Shown in pieces: positions 1-10,850 of a stretch of DNA of 64,000 nucleotides. Position 1 is the first letter of the stretch. Every line of letters starts with the position of its first letter. The notes beneath the pieces are model-generated. The model did not search any database. It had not been told where the DNA came from and worked only from the letters and a program-made list of their open reading frames with translations. The stretch comes from Chitinophagaceae bacterium (GTDB lineage: Bacteria; Bacteroidota; Bacteroidia; Chitinophagales; UBA10324): the NCBI GenBank assembly GCA_947469485.1, contig CANIPU010000012.1, forward strand, positions 34,265 to 98,264, read 5' to 3'. A program made the position numbers and the translations under genes.

Positions 1-2820
1 TTTTTCCTGTTGCTGATTGGCAAATTCAACAATGAGAATTCCATTCTTCGTCACCAAACCAACTAAGACCAGTAATCCAATTTCACTGAAAATATTCAGT
101 GTCTGATTGAAATACCACAACACTAATACACCTCCCGCCAAAGCCATGGGTACTGTGAGCATGATGATGAACGGGTCAATAAAACTTTCGAACTGCGCCG
201 CAAGAACCAGATAAATTAATATGAGTGCGAGTATGAATGCGAATTGAATATCAGAAGAGCTTTCGGCAAAGTCACGCGAAGCTCCGGTTACATCTGTCGA
301 AAAAGATTTGTCTAAAACCTGATCAGCAATTTTATTCATCTCCTTCAATCCGTCTCCAATTGTTTGTCCCGGAGCAAGCCCTGCAGAAATAGTTGCTGAT
401 TCATATCGGTTGTAATGAAAGAGTTGAGGTGAAGTTGCATCTTCGAGAATAGTGACCACATTATCAAGTTGAATCAACTGGCCATTGTTGTTTCGGACAT
501 ACAATGTTTTCAGGTCAATGGGTGCTGTCCTGTTTTCACGATTCAACTGCTGAATGATCTGGTATTGCTTTCCCTTCATGGTAAAGTAGTCGAGGTTCTG
601 ACCACCATAAGCTGTCTGTAAAGTTTGAAAAATATCAAATACTGAAAGCCCGAGCGTTTTTGCTTTATCGCGGTCAACACGAACATTGAGTTGTGGCTTA
701 TTGTATTTCAGATTCACCGTGGCAACAGAAAAAACGGAATCTTTATTAGCCATCGCCAGAAACGCAGGAACAGCAGTACGAAGTTTTTCGGGGTCAGCAG
801 CTTTTATAACAAACTGAACCGGCAAACTTGTTCGCGCCGAAACTCCCACACTGATGGTTTGCTCCTGAATGACGAACGACTGAGCATCCGGAAAAAATGC
901 ACTGAGTTTTCCCTGTAAATAATTTGCAATCTGTGCCTGTGTTCTTTTTCGTTCATCGGGTTCCGAAAGCTTTATGCGGAACATTCCGGTATTTACAGCG
1001 CCACTACCGGTGAAACCAGGAGCTACGATATTTAAATCCAGTTTTCGTTCAGGCACCGAATCAATGATAAATTGCTCAGCAGTATTCATGAACTGATACA
1101 TGAAATCATAAGAAGTTCCTTCGGGTGCAGTTACACTTACGCGCAAGAGACTTCTGTCATCGAGTGGTGCCAATTCTGATGGCAATAATTTCCCAATGAA
1201 ATAAATCATCAATACACAAACTCCGATAATCGGGAGTGCCAGCCAGCGACGGCGCATAAAATTTTCCAAGGCGTTTTTATATCCATCAATCATCGCCACA
1301 AAATATTTTTCGGTTCGATGATAAAATTTCGAATGCGAGTTATTCTTTCTTCTCAACTTAATATTTAAAACCGGAGTAAGCGTGAGCGACACGAATGCTG
1401 AAATCAAAACTGCTCCTGCCATCACCACTCCGAACTCCCGAAACAAGTGTCCTGTGAATCCTGATAAAAAAATAATGGGCATGAATACCACGGCCAGTGT
1501 AATGGAAGTGGAAATGACCGCGAAATAAATTTCTTCTGACCCTTTTCGTGCGGCTTCCATTATTGGTAAACCACCTTCCAGTTTTTTATAAATATTTTCA
1601 GTTACCACTATTCCATCATCCACTACTAATCCTGTTGCTAAAACAATTGCAAGAAGAGTAAGTATGTTAATGGAATATCCAAACAGATACATGATAAAAA
1701 ATGCGCCAATGAGCGAAACCGGAATATCAATAAGTGGTCGCAATGCCATTAACCAATCTCTGAAAAATAAATAGATGATGAGCACGACCAGAAGAATCGC
1801 AAGCAATAATGTTTCTTGTACTTCAGTAATTGATTGACGGATGAATTTGGTGTTATCAAGCACCACATTCAATTTATAATCTTTCGGTATTTCACTTTTA
1901 ATTAATTCGAGACGCTTATAAAATTCATCTGCAATGTCAATGTAATTGGCACCCGGTTGCGGCACAATTCCCATTCCTATCATTGGAACACCTGATTGGT
2001 TCAAGGTTGTTTCTTCGTTCACCGCCCCGAGTGTGGCAGTGCCAACATCCTTCAACCGAACAATGCGTGAGCTGTCAGATTTAATTATCAGATTATTAAA
2101 ATCATCCACACTTGTCAATCGCCCCCTAGCGTTTACCTGAAGTTCCATTGTGCTTCCCGATAATTTTCCGGCCGGCAACTGTACATTTTCTTTTTGCACC
2201 GCGACCTTAATATCAAGCGATGTTAAACTATACGAGGCCAGTTTTGCAGGATCAAGATAGAGTCGCATGGCATATTGTTTCTGCCCCCATATCTGAATGG
2301 TGCTGACATCCGAAATGGTTTGCAATCGTTCGGCAACCACATTTTCTGCATAATCATCCACTTCAAGAATACTGCGTGTATCACTTGATAAAGTCACTGA
2401 AAGAATTGCATCAGAATTCGCATCTGCTTTTGTTACAACCGGTGGTGCATCAATATTGTTAGGCAATTGCTTTATTGCCAGCGCCACTTTATCGCGCACA
2501 TCATTGGCAGCAGTTTCCAGATCAGACCCTAAATTAAACTCCACAGTTATTGTACTTTGCCCTTGTGTGCTTGTTGAAGAAAGTGATCGGATTCCCTGAA
2601 CTCCATTAATGGCTTTCTCCAGCGGCTCTGTAATTTGCGATTCTATCACTTCAGCATCAGCTCCGGTATAAACTGTCTTTACTGTAATCACCGGCGGATC
2701 AATAGCAGGATATTCACGCACTCCTAAAAACTTAAATCCGATAAGACCAAATACAATAATTGTAATGGAACATACCGTTGCAAAAACCGGTCGCCGCAGA
2801 CTGATGGAAGGCAGACTCAT
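1..2820 (-). CDS. RND-family efflux transporter, inner-membrane permease (AcrB/HAE1-like), partial, runs off the left edge
   Basis: Open minus-strand frame from ATG at 2820 to the window edge. Translated N-terminus MSLPSISLRRPVFATVCSITIIVFGLIGFKFLGVREYPAIDPPVITVKTVYTGADAEVIESQITEPLE is RND-typical. Absent from the ORF track because its stop lies outside. Confidence 0.93.
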   Translation of the reverse strand, partial: MSLPSISLRRPVFATVCSITIIVFGLIGFKFLGVREYPAIDPPVITVKTVYTGADAEVIESQITEPLEKAINGVQGIRSLSSTSTQGQSTITVEFNLGSDLETAANDVRDKVALAIKQLPNNIDAPPVVTKADANSDAILSVTLSSDTRSILEVDDYAENVVAERLQTISDVSTIQIWGQKQYAMRLYLDPAKLASYSLTSLDIKVAVQKENVQLPAGKLSGSTMELQVNARGRLTSVDDFNNLIIKSDSSRIVRLKDVGTATLGAVNEETTLNQSGVPMIGMGIVPQPGANYIDIADEFYKRLELIKSEIPKDYKLNVVLDNTKFIRQSITEVQETLLLAILLVVLIIYLFFRDWLMALRPLIDIPVSLIGAFFIMYLFGYSINILTLLAIVLATGLVVDDGIVVTENIYKKLEGGLPIMEAARKGSEEIYFAVISTSITLAVVFMPIIFLSGFTGHLFREFGVVMAGAVLISAFVSLTLTPVLNIKLRRKNNSHSKFYHRTEKYFVAMIDGYKNALENFMRRRWLALPIIGVCVLMIYFIGKLLPSELAPLDDRSLLRVSVTAPEGTSYDFMYQFMNTAEQFIIDSVPERKLDLNIVAPGFTGSGAVNTGMFRIKLSEPDERKRTQAQIANYLQGKLSAFFPDAQSFVIQEQTISVGVSARTSLPVQFVIKAADPEKLRTAVPAFLAMANKDSVFSVATVNLKYNKPQLNVRVDRDKAKTLGLSVFDIFQTLQTAYGGQNLDYFTMKGKQYQIIQQLNRENRTAPIDLKTLYVRNNNGQLIQLDNVVTILEDATSPQLFHYNRYESATISAGLAPGQTIGDGLKEMNKIADQVLDKSFSTDVTGASRDFAESSSDIQFAFILALILIYLVLAAQFESFIDPFIIMLTVPMALAGGVLVLWYFNQTLNIFSEIGLLVLVGLVTKNGILIVEFANQQQEK

Positions 2821-2823
2821 AGC

Positions 2824-3897
2824 TTATTGAACAGCGTTTTTTGACGGTAAACTTTTAACAGGGTTTCCGTTTTTCACTGCAAGAATTCCGCTGGTGATAA
2901 CAGAATCGCCAATGGAAATTCCGCTGGTAATTTGTATGGTGCTGTCGTTTCTTATTCCGGTAGTAACAGGAATTGAAATTGCTTTTCCGTTCTTAATAAT
3001 AAAAACAGATTGCTGATTTTGTTTTGCCACCAGCGATTGATTGGGCACCAGAATGGCATCGTCAATAGTTTCCAGTGTAACAACAATGTGTGCGAATGCT
3101 CCCGGAATTAATTTGCCACCTGGGTTTGCACAAAGTGCTCTGAATTTTATTGTGCCTGTTGATGCATTCACCACCGGTTCTGCAGCATAAGTTTTTGCTG
3201 TGAAAGTATCGCGCACTCCTTCAACAGTGAAATTGATGGTTGCATCTTTTGAAATCAGTGCTGCATATTTTTCAGGAATGAAAAAATCAATTTTCACCGG
3301 ATTGATTTGTTGCAGCGTAGTGATAGAAGTTCCTGTAGAGAGATAACTGCCCACACTGATATTGCGCAATCCAATCACACCATCAAACGGAGCTTTGATT
3401 TCTGTTTTATTTATTTGCGATTGTATGTTTTCAATATCTGCTTTTATTCCGTTCAGCGTGTTCAATGTATTATCATATTCCGATTGACTGATTCCGTTCA
3501 CCAGCAACAGTTGATGTTGCCGTGCTTCTTCTGCATCAGCATTTTTTTTCGACGATTGTAGTTTTTTCAATTGCGCCATTAAATCATCATCGTTCAGTTT
3601 CAGCAACATTTGTCCCAGCTTTACTGATGCGCCTTCGGTAAAAAATATTTTCACCACCCGACCCTGTGCTTCATTTTTTATTTCAACCGATTCGTTCGCT
3701 AAAATATTTCCATTGGTAAAAAACTCATTCTTCAATTCAGCCGAGGTTGCAACCTTCATGTTCACTGCCAGTACAGAATTTTTTCCGGCTGATGAAGCAT
3801 TGTTTTCTGAAGTTTTATCAGTCAGAAATTTTATTTTAATAAATACCAATGCAGCAATAACAACGACAATAATTATTATCCACGAAAATGCTTTCAT
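2824..3897 (-). CDS. RND efflux periplasmic adaptor (membrane fusion protein)
   Basis: VEIKNEAQGRVVKIFFTEGASVKLGQMLLKLNDDDL lipoyl/barrel-sandwich motif plus coiled coil; directly upstream of the RND permease. Confidence 0.93.
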   Translation of the reverse strand: MKAFSWIIIIVVVIAALVFIKIKFLTDKTSENNASSAGKNSVLAVNMKVATSAELKNEFFTNGNILANESVEIKNEAQGRVVKIFFTEGASVKLGQMLLKLNDDDLMAQLKKLQSSKKNADAEEARQHQLLLVNGISQSEYDNTLNTLNGIKADIENIQSQINKTEIKAPFDGVIGLRNISVGSYLSTGTSITTLQQINPVKIDFFIPEKYAALISKDATINFTVEGVRDTFTAKTYAAEPVVNASTGTIKFRALCANPGGKLIPGAFAHIVVTLETIDDAILVPNQSLVAKQNQQSVFIIKNGKAISIPVTTGIRNDSTIQITSGISIGDSVITSGILAVKNGNPVKSLPSKNAVQ

Positions 3898-3993
3898 GCA
3901 ATCATGATTTAAATGAAGAAGTAAAAATCAATCATTAGAATGATAAATATATTTATACAAATGATTAAAGCAGGTAGAAAGTTTCCATTCTGG

Positions 3994-5517
3994 CTACGGA
4001 AACAACCTTCCATACATTCTCGGAAATGGAATGGTCTCGCGAACATGCGGCAGTTTGCAAACCCATGCCACCAATCTTTCCAATCCCAATCCGAAACCCG
4101 CATGTTTTACAGAACCATAGCGGCGCAAATCGAGATACCATTCGAAAGCTTCCATTGGTAATTTGTGTTCAATGATTTTTTCAGTCAATAATTTTATATC
4201 GGTTTCTCTTTCGCCGCCACCAACAATTTCGCCATAACCTTCCGGTGCTAATACATCAACACCTTTTGCCAAGTGCGGTGCATTTTTATCGCGCTTCAGA
4301 TAAAATGCTTTCACTTCGTGCGGCCAGTTGTAAACCATAATCGGAATATCAAACAATCGGGTAAGTACGGTTTCATCAGAGCCACCGAAATCATCGCCGC
4401 GCTGAAAATTCTTTGCAGAATTTAACCAGTTCGGAATGTTGCGCTCATCTTCTTCCAGATCTTTCAATTCATTTTTCAGGGAATCAATTTTATTCTGGTT
4501 GAAAGCAATTTCACCTTTCTTCATTCCGGCATCTTTCAGTTTTGCTTCGCGCTCTTCCGTTTCTTTTTTCACTTCAGCAATTCTGTCCTGCACTTTTTTC
4601 AAATCTCCTTCCAGAAGTTTAATGCTGTTTTTTCCATCTACATCTTTCTTTCCGAGAATCATGTCCACCGCATCATCATAAGCAATACGCGGAAACGGAC
4701 GATTAATATTTTTCAGAATAGATACATCGCGACCAATAATTTTAAATTCTTCTTCGCACACCTCCACCAATTCATTCACCACAAATTTCATCATCGCTTC
4801 AATCACATCCATGTTCATGTCCAAATCATGAAAAGCCATTTCGGGCTCTATCATCCAGAATTCTGATAAATGGCGGCGTGTTTTTGATTTTTCAGCTCTG
4901 AAAGTTGGACCGAAAGTGTAAATCTTGTTGAATGCCATAGCCATTGCTTCGCCATACAATTGTCCGCTTTGTGATAAATATGCAGGTTGACCATAAAAAT
5001 CAGTTTCAAATAAATTGCTGGTGCCTTCGCATGCATTTCCGGTGAAAATCGGCGCATCCATTTGCACAAAATCATTCGACTGAAAAAATTTGTGAATGGA
5101 AAAAATCATCTTGTTGCGAATGCGCATAATTGCCCACTGCCGTTGCGTACGCAACCACAAGTGACGCTCATCCATCAGAAAATCTACCCCGTGTTCTTTT
5201 TTTGAAATCGGAAATTCCTCAGCAATTGAAATAACTTCAACACATGTTGCGTGAATTTCATATCCACCTATTTGTCGTTCGTCCTTCACCACTTTTCCAA
5301 TAATGGTACATGAACTTTCCTGCGATAAATTTTTTGATGCTTCAAATGATTCGGCATTCACACTCTTTTCATCTACCACACACTGGCAGTAACCAAAACC
5401 ATCGCGCAGCACAATAAAAAATAATCCTTTGCCGGAGCGTTTGTTGTAAACCCATCCCTGCAATTGCACTTCCTGACCTTCATACTTCGCCAGGTCTTTA
5501 ATGAAAACTGATGTCAT
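3994..5517 (-). CDS. asnS: Asparaginyl-tRNA synthetase
   Basis: OB-fold N-terminus, class II motifs (FRAEKSKTRRHLSEFWMIEPEMAF; GFGLGLERLVAWV), AsnRS-type ending GRLFP. Carries a long charged insertion near aa 291-376. Confidence 0.96.
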   Translation of the reverse strand: MTSVFIKDLAKYEGQEVQLQGWVYNKRSGKGLFFIVLRDGFGYCQCVVDEKSVNAESFEASKNLSQESSCTIIGKVVKDERQIGGYEIHATCVEVISIAEEFPISKKEHGVDFLMDERHLWLRTQRQWAIMRIRNKMIFSIHKFFQSNDFVQMDAPIFTGNACEGTSNLFETDFYGQPAYLSQSGQLYGEAMAMAFNKIYTFGPTFRAEKSKTRRHLSEFWMIEPEMAFHDLDMNMDVIEAMMKFVVNELVEVCEEEFKIIGRDVSILKNINRPFPRIAYDDAVDMILGKKDVDGKNSIKLLEGDLKKVQDRIAEVKKETEEREAKLKDAGMKKGEIAFNQNKIDSLKNELKDLEEDERNIPNWLNSAKNFQRGDDFGGSDETVLTRLFDIPIMVYNWPHEVKAFYLKRDKNAPHLAKGVDVLAPEGYGEIVGGGERETDIKLLTEKIIEHKLPMEAFEWYLDLRRYGSVKHAGFGLGLERLVAWVCKLPHVRETIPFPRMYGRLFP

Positions 5518-5642
5518 CTTGAATTTTAAAAATTAAGGCGCTAAAGTAAATGTTTGCCAGCGAAATATTATTGAAGCTAAAATTCAGAAGTTGTACGAAT
5601 ATTTAATCTTTTAAGAAATTGACCCTTCAATATTCGAGATTG

Positions 5643-7499
5643 TCAATATTTCAGGTAAGCATCATATAATAATTGAAGATAGGCTTTCGCAGTATCAATA
5701 CACGGATGTTCTGACCTGTTTGTATTTGTTTGAAAAATTAACTGCGGTGGATAGTTGTTAAATGCTATTGTATCAGAAGGGCTTACCCAGCCAAAGCCAT
5801 CGTCAAAAGAATAATATGCATAATTCTTTCTTGCAAAATTTAATAGGTCATTGCTCCATTTAAACTCTGTTGAATTTATGTTCAATTGATTTAACAGAGT
5901 AGAAGCAATATCTGTTTGTGAACCATAAGAGCGAATTCTTTTTCCTGTTAACTGATCATTCAAACCATCACCCCAAATCAGCAGCGGAATATGATGAACA
6001 CCCGGCATTAATATTTCGCGGTTGTAAGGGTAACGATGTCCATGGTCGGCACAGAAAATAAAAACTGTGTTTTTATACCAGGGTTTCTTTTTAGCTGTTT
6101 CAATAAATTTTCCTATTTCCTGATCAACATAATAAATCGAACTCATAAATTTTGCGGCAACACCTTCCTCTTTAAAATGTGGTTCTTCAGGAATATCGTA
6201 AGGCTCATGTGAAGTTAGTGTAATGAGATATGAAAAAAAAGGTGTTTGAAGAGAGCTTATTTCCTCAATAGCTTTTTCGAGCATTTTACCATCATCTACA
6301 CCCCATTTTGTTGTTTTAGATAAAACAGGAAAATCTTCCTGCGATATAATTTTATTAAATTCATTAGTGAAAGCATAGGCTTTAAAATTACTGAAGCTTA
6401 AATCTCCACCATACATTAGCATTGAATTATAGCCAACTGAATTAAGGTTTTTTGTAATGGTCGGAAGCTTTTCCTGTTTCTCAGCATTCCAAATAATTGA
6501 CACATTAGGTTGAGCCGGAAAACCTGATAATATTGCAACCAGCCCCTGGTCGGTTCGAAATCCTGAAGCATAAATGTTCTCAAAAAGCAAACCTTCTTTT
6601 ATCAGCTTTCCCAGCTGTGGTGTTAAACCGGTTTTGCCGCCTAAACCTTCAACCACATCTGCTCCAAATCCTTCAAGCTGTATAAAAATTATATTCGGGT
6701 TCTCGCTTTTAAAAAGATGAGTTGTTGAATCATTTTTTTCAGTAAATAAATATCCAACAATTGCTTCCGCTTTTTTTTCATCCATGTATAGGTATGGATT
6801 ATTGTCTCTGTACTTTTTAATATTTACAATTGATTGTATTGAATACCAGGTTGTGTTTATTGCTGCATGATTAGCAAACATGTTTTTTGAAAAGTAGGCA
6901 CTGCTTTCATTAATCGGAGCAACACCGATATTGCCTCTTATACCTAACAATGTAAATCCGCTAATTAAAATAAAATAAGGAATGTTTAACCACCTGATTC
7001 CACCAATGGTTGTTGCAAATTTCCTTTTGCTTAAATAGAGGGCTGCATACCAACCATAAATTACATGAATGATAATTAAAAGAATATATAACCACACCGG
7101 TGAAGCACCTGATGAGGCCATCATCTCTTTTGGATTCAGAATGTTCTGTATTGCACGAACATTCAGTTTTGTGCTCCAGTTTTCATAAATGCCTAAATCA
7201 CCAACAAATAATAACCCAATAATGAAAAAGATAATTGGCAAATAAATTTTGAAAAACAAACTCATCAATTTTTTTTCAAACAATACCTGAAATAAAAAGA
7301 ATATGAAGGGAAGAGTAATCAAATAACATGACAATGAAATATCCAGCCACAATCCATGCATAAACACTCCAATGATATCTTCTATTGAAAGGCTTGAAGT
7401 CTTATTAAAAAAATAAAGTAGAAACACTCCTTTTTGAAAAAGAAAAAGCAGAATAAGAACTGCCAGCCAGTTAATTGCAAACGATACCCATTTCTTCAT
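5643..7499 (-). CDS. LTA synthase family / sulfatase-like phosphoglycerol transferase, multi-TM N-terminus
   Basis: N-terminal TM helices followed by a sulfatase-fold domain (NIIFIQLEGFGADVV, RTDQG, FCADHGHRYPYNREILMPGVHHIPLLIWG). Start placed at MKKWVSF, 12 codons inside the ORF track. Confidence 0.88.
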   Translation of the reverse strand: MKKWVSFAINWLAVLILLFLFQKGVFLLYFFNKTSSLSIEDIIGVFMHGLWLDISLSCYLITLPFIFFLFQVLFEKKLMSLFFKIYLPIIFFIIGLLFVGDLGIYENWSTKLNVRAIQNILNPKEMMASSGASPVWLYILLIIIHVIYGWYAALYLSKRKFATTIGGIRWLNIPYFILISGFTLLGIRGNIGVAPINESSAYFSKNMFANHAAINTTWYSIQSIVNIKKYRDNNPYLYMDEKKAEAIVGYLFTEKNDSTTHLFKSENPNIIFIQLEGFGADVVEGLGGKTGLTPQLGKLIKEGLLFENIYASGFRTDQGLVAILSGFPAQPNVSIIWNAEKQEKLPTITKNLNSVGYNSMLMYGGDLSFSNFKAYAFTNEFNKIISQEDFPVLSKTTKWGVDDGKMLEKAIEEISSLQTPFFSYLITLTSHEPYDIPEEPHFKEEGVAAKFMSSIYYVDQEIGKFIETAKKKPWYKNTVFIFCADHGHRYPYNREILMPGVHHIPLLIWGDGLNDQLTGKRIRSYGSQTDIASTLLNQLNINSTEFKWSNDLLNFARKNYAYYSFDDGFGWVSPSDTIAFNNYPPQLIFQTNTNRSEHPCIDTAKAYLQLLYDAYLKY

Positions 7500-7614
7500 G
7501 ATTTGCAAAAGAAAGTATTCAGAAATGAATATCAATTCTTTCTGCTAACATTATTACCAAAGCATAAACAGTTGGGTTCTGCTTCATATTTTTGCATGGA
7601 TATTAATCGCCGTT

Positions 7615-9162
7615 ATGCTCAAACAAGGAATGCATCAAAAGATGCTTTTAAAAATGTCGCCGCAACAGATTCAGTTAATGAAACTATTGCAGATTCCTGC
7701 GGCAAACCTCGAAGAAAGAATTAAAGAAGAACTGGAAGCAAACCCGGCATTGGAAGAAGGTCTGGCCGAAGAAGCTGATGAAAAAGAATCGGTAAATAGT
7801 GAGGATGATATTCCTGAAGAACCAACTGAAGAAGTTCAGGATATTGAAAACGAAGAAATAGCTGAACTGGAAAATAGTATTGATGACGATTCCACTGAAG
7901 ATATAACAGATACCTCTGTTGATGATAATGATGTGGATATAACTGAATATATGGATGAAGATGAAGTGGCAGATTATAGCACTCGAGGCGATGGATATTC
8001 AGAGGATGAAGAGAAACAAGGTGTGCCAATTCCGGTGCAGCGGAGTTTTCATGAGTATTTAGAAGAACAAGCAGGCTTGCTTGAATTGCATGATGAAGAT
8101 TTAGAATTGGTTCATTATATAATTGGCAGCATAGATGATGACGGATATTTGCGCAGGCCAATTGATGCAATGGTAGATGATTTGAGTTTTTCTCAAAACA
8201 TTTCTACTACTTACGAAAAGTTAGAAGAACTTTTAAAAATTATTCAACTCTTAGACCCACCGGGAGTAGGCGCACGAGATTTAAAAGAGTGTTTGTTATT
8301 ACAGCTTAAAAGAAAACAAGCTGAAACGCATACTGAAATAGATAAATTGGCGATACAGGTTATAACTGAATATTTTGATGAGTTTGTAAAGAAGCATTAC
8401 GATAAACTTCAAAAAAACCTGGGTATTGATGATGCAAAATTTAAACTGGCGATGAATGAGATCATTCACCTGAACCCAAAACCAGGAAGTGCTTTTGCCG
8501 GAAGCACAAAAGTTGAATCATTTATTGTTCCTGATTTTTTCATTACTAATAATGAAGGTAAACTGGAAATTACTCTTCATAACATGAACATTCCAGAGTT
8601 GCGAATCAGTAATGGATTTAAAGCGATGATGAAGGATTATAAAAAGAGCAACGATAAAAAATCAAAGGAGGCGCTAATCTTCATCAAGCAAAAAATGGAT
8701 TCGGCAAAATGGTTTATTGATGCCATTACTCAACGATATAATACTTTGTATTCTGTAATGCATACAATTATGGAATACCAGTATGAATTTTTCCTCACTG
8801 GTGATGAAACTCAAATGCGCCCTATGATTTTAAAAGACATTGCTGAACGAATCGGTATGGATATTTCAACCATCAGCCGGGTGGCAAATAGTAAATATGT
8901 ACAAACAGAATTTGCTACTTATAAACTAAAGTTCTTTTTCAGTGAATCACTAAGCACTGATAGTGGTGAAGAGGTAAGTACCCGTGAGGTGAAAAAAATA
9001 CTGAATGATCTTATTGATCTCGAAGATAAAAAGAAACCTATTGCCGATGAAAAGCTCACCGAATTATTAAGAGAAAAAGGATACAATATTGCCCGCAGAA
9101 CTGTTGCCAAATATCGTGAGCAGCTTAATATTCCAGTAGCCAGATTGCGAAGAGAACTCTGA
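7615..9162 (+). CDS. rpoN: RNA polymerase sigma-54 factor
   Basis: Q-rich N-terminus (MSPQQIQLMKLLQIP), acidic region II, C-terminal RpoN box ARRTVAKYREQLNIPVARLRREL. Confidence 0.97.
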   Translation: MLKQGMHQKMLLKMSPQQIQLMKLLQIPAANLEERIKEELEANPALEEGLAEEADEKESVNSEDDIPEEPTEEVQDIENEEIAELENSIDDDSTEDITDTSVDDNDVDITEYMDEDEVADYSTRGDGYSEDEEKQGVPIPVQRSFHEYLEEQAGLLELHDEDLELVHYIIGSIDDDGYLRRPIDAMVDDLSFSQNISTTYEKLEELLKIIQLLDPPGVGARDLKECLLLQLKRKQAETHTEIDKLAIQVITEYFDEFVKKHYDKLQKNLGIDDAKFKLAMNEIIHLNPKPGSAFAGSTKVESFIVPDFFITNNEGKLEITLHNMNIPELRISNGFKAMMKDYKKSNDKKSKEALIFIKQKMDSAKWFIDAITQRYNTLYSVMHTIMEYQYEFFLTGDETQMRPMILKDIAERIGMDISTISRVANSKYVQTEFATYKLKFFFSESLSTDSGEEVSTREVKKILNDLIDLEDKKKPIADEKLTELLREKGYNIARRTVAKYREQLNIPVARLRREL

Positions 9163-9770
9163 TGAAGACAGCTGCTAAATTTTTTACTTATGCTTTTCAT
9201 CCGCTTTTGCTTCCGACTTATTCGTTTGCTTTAGTTATTTATACCAATCCGTTTTTATTTGGCAACTATGGTTCTTACACATGGATTCCGATTTTAAAAG
9301 TGTTTCTAAACACTTTTTTGTTTCCGGTCTTTAGTTTACTAATGATGTTCCAGCTTGGTTTTATTAAGTCATTTACAATGGATGATGCCAAAGAACGAAT
9401 CATCCCTTATATAAGTACATTGGTGTTTTATATCTGGACTTTTTCTGTTTTCAGAAATAGTGGAGATCCTTTATTGCTCAGTGTTGTAATGTTAGGAGCC
9501 TGTTTATCTGCAAGCGCGGCTTTTGTAATAAATCTTTTTCGAAAAATAAGTTTACATGCTACAGGAATGGGCGCTTTGTTAGGACTTGCTTTCGGCAATG
9601 CTTTTTTTTCAGCACAGGATATAATTTTATCGTTAATAGTGGTTGCAATTATTGCAGGAATAGTTGGAACAAGCCGACTAATACTTAATGCCCATAAAGA
9701 CACCGATATTTACCTTGGATACTTTGTAGGATTTATGTTACAGGTAGTTGCCTTTAGATTGTCGTTCTGA
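9162..9770 (+). CDS. Multi-pass membrane protein, possibly PAP2-like
   Basis: Start overlaps the rpoN stop (TGATG); several hydrophobic helices. Confidence 0.7.
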   Translation: MKTAAKFFTYAFHPLLLPTYSFALVIYTNPFLFGNYGSYTWIPILKVFLNTFLFPVFSLLMMFQLGFIKSFTMDDAKERIIPYISTLVFYIWTFSVFRNSGDPLLLSVVMLGACLSASAAFVINLFRKISLHATGMGALLGLAFGNAFFSAQDIILSLIVVAIIAGIVGTSRLILNAHKDTDIYLGYFVGFMLQVVAFRLSF

Positions 9771-9772
9771 TA

Positions 9773-10660
9773 TTAATTATTGACAATTACTTTTTTCACC
9801 TGTTTCTTATCACCGTTTACAACATTAATGAGGTAAACACCTTTACCCAGATTCCTTAAATTCAAAGGTGTTTCAATATCCGATAATTCTGATGATCTGA
9901 TTTCTTCTCCGGCTACATTGAAAATGGTCAACTTTGAACCAATAAATTCATTGCTGTTTAAAGAAAGAAAAAGTGAATTGTTTACATTTTTAATAATGAA
10001 TAAATCTTCTTTGGCTTTATTAATTTCATCTGAAGATAATGGAAACATTTGTCCGGCATTAATTGCGCTGTCTGCCTCTGCGTTGTAAGCATAATCTTTA
10101 ACAGTGAATGACCAATTGACTGTGTCAACATCCAACCTCGCCCAACCATAATAAGTATCGCCATCTGAAATAAATTTTAAACCAAGGTATTTATCCTGAA
10201 CACCTAACCAGTTTCCCAGAACTATTGAATAAACAGGTACATCAGCACCAAGTATCATTGAAGCACTAAAACTAGAACCGGTACCTGAAAAAGAAGATGC
10301 ATTGCATGCTTGCCATTGCTGATTTACATTAATCGGATCGCCAATATTAAGTGCCTTTGCAAGGTATCTTGTAGATGAAGAAAAAGTTGAAGCAGTACCT
10401 ATAACTGAATTACCTGTTGGTCCTTCGGCAGCTACTGCTGAAACAAAGCCTGTATATTTTATCATTCCGATTTTAAAATCAGGCTGGCCATCATTATCCA
10501 AATCAAGACTATATAAACTCATGTTCTGAGAAAATGTAGTGTCTGGATTTACATCGGTATAAATTATTTGAGCGTCTGCTTCATTTCTTCCGGCTAAAAA
10601 TGCTGCTGCCAATGTTGAATAAGCTGAAATCTTTTTTGCCAATGATGGTGAAATATTCAT
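9773..10660 (-). CDS. Secreted protein with T9SS type A C-terminal sorting domain
   Basis: C-terminus LTIFNVAGEEIRSSELSDIETPLNLRNLGKGVYLINVVNGDKKQVKKVIVNN is a typical type A sorting signal. Confidence 0.85.
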   Translation of the reverse strand: MNISPSLAKKISAYSTLAAAFLAGRNEADAQIIYTDVNPDTTFSQNMSLYSLDLDNDGQPDFKIGMIKYTGFVSAVAAEGPTGNSVIGTASTFSSSTRYLAKALNIGDPINVNQQWQACNASSFSGTGSSFSASMILGADVPVYSIVLGNWLGVQDKYLGLKFISDGDTYYGWARLDVDTVNWSFTVKDYAYNAEADSAINAGQMFPLSSDEINKAKEDLFIIKNVNNSLFLSLNSNEFIGSKLTIFNVAGEEIRSSELSDIETPLNLRNLGKGVYLINVVNGDKKQVKKVIVNN

Positions 10661-10850
10661 TTCATTAAATTTTCAACGAAAGTAATGGATGGAATCATAT
10701 TTCAAAACAATTTATACAATACAATTTACCTTATAAAACATTAAAACGAGTAAGTTGATGACCTTAAAAAATTTCACCAATGTGAAATAAAAAGTCAAAT
10801 CAGAAGCTAAATATTTTCAGATTATTTTCGACCACGAAATAATTTTTACA

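Noticed and set aside
7721-8170. 149-aa minus-strand ORF opposite rpoN
   Set aside because: Low-complexity H/L/Q-rich translation antisense to the acidic region of rpoN; a shadow ORF.
9297-9318. AAAAGTGTTT-CT-AAACACTTTT hairpin with following T run
   Set aside because: A perfect 10-bp arm pair, but AT-rich, with almost no loop and inside the coding sequence of a membrane protein; likely coincidental.
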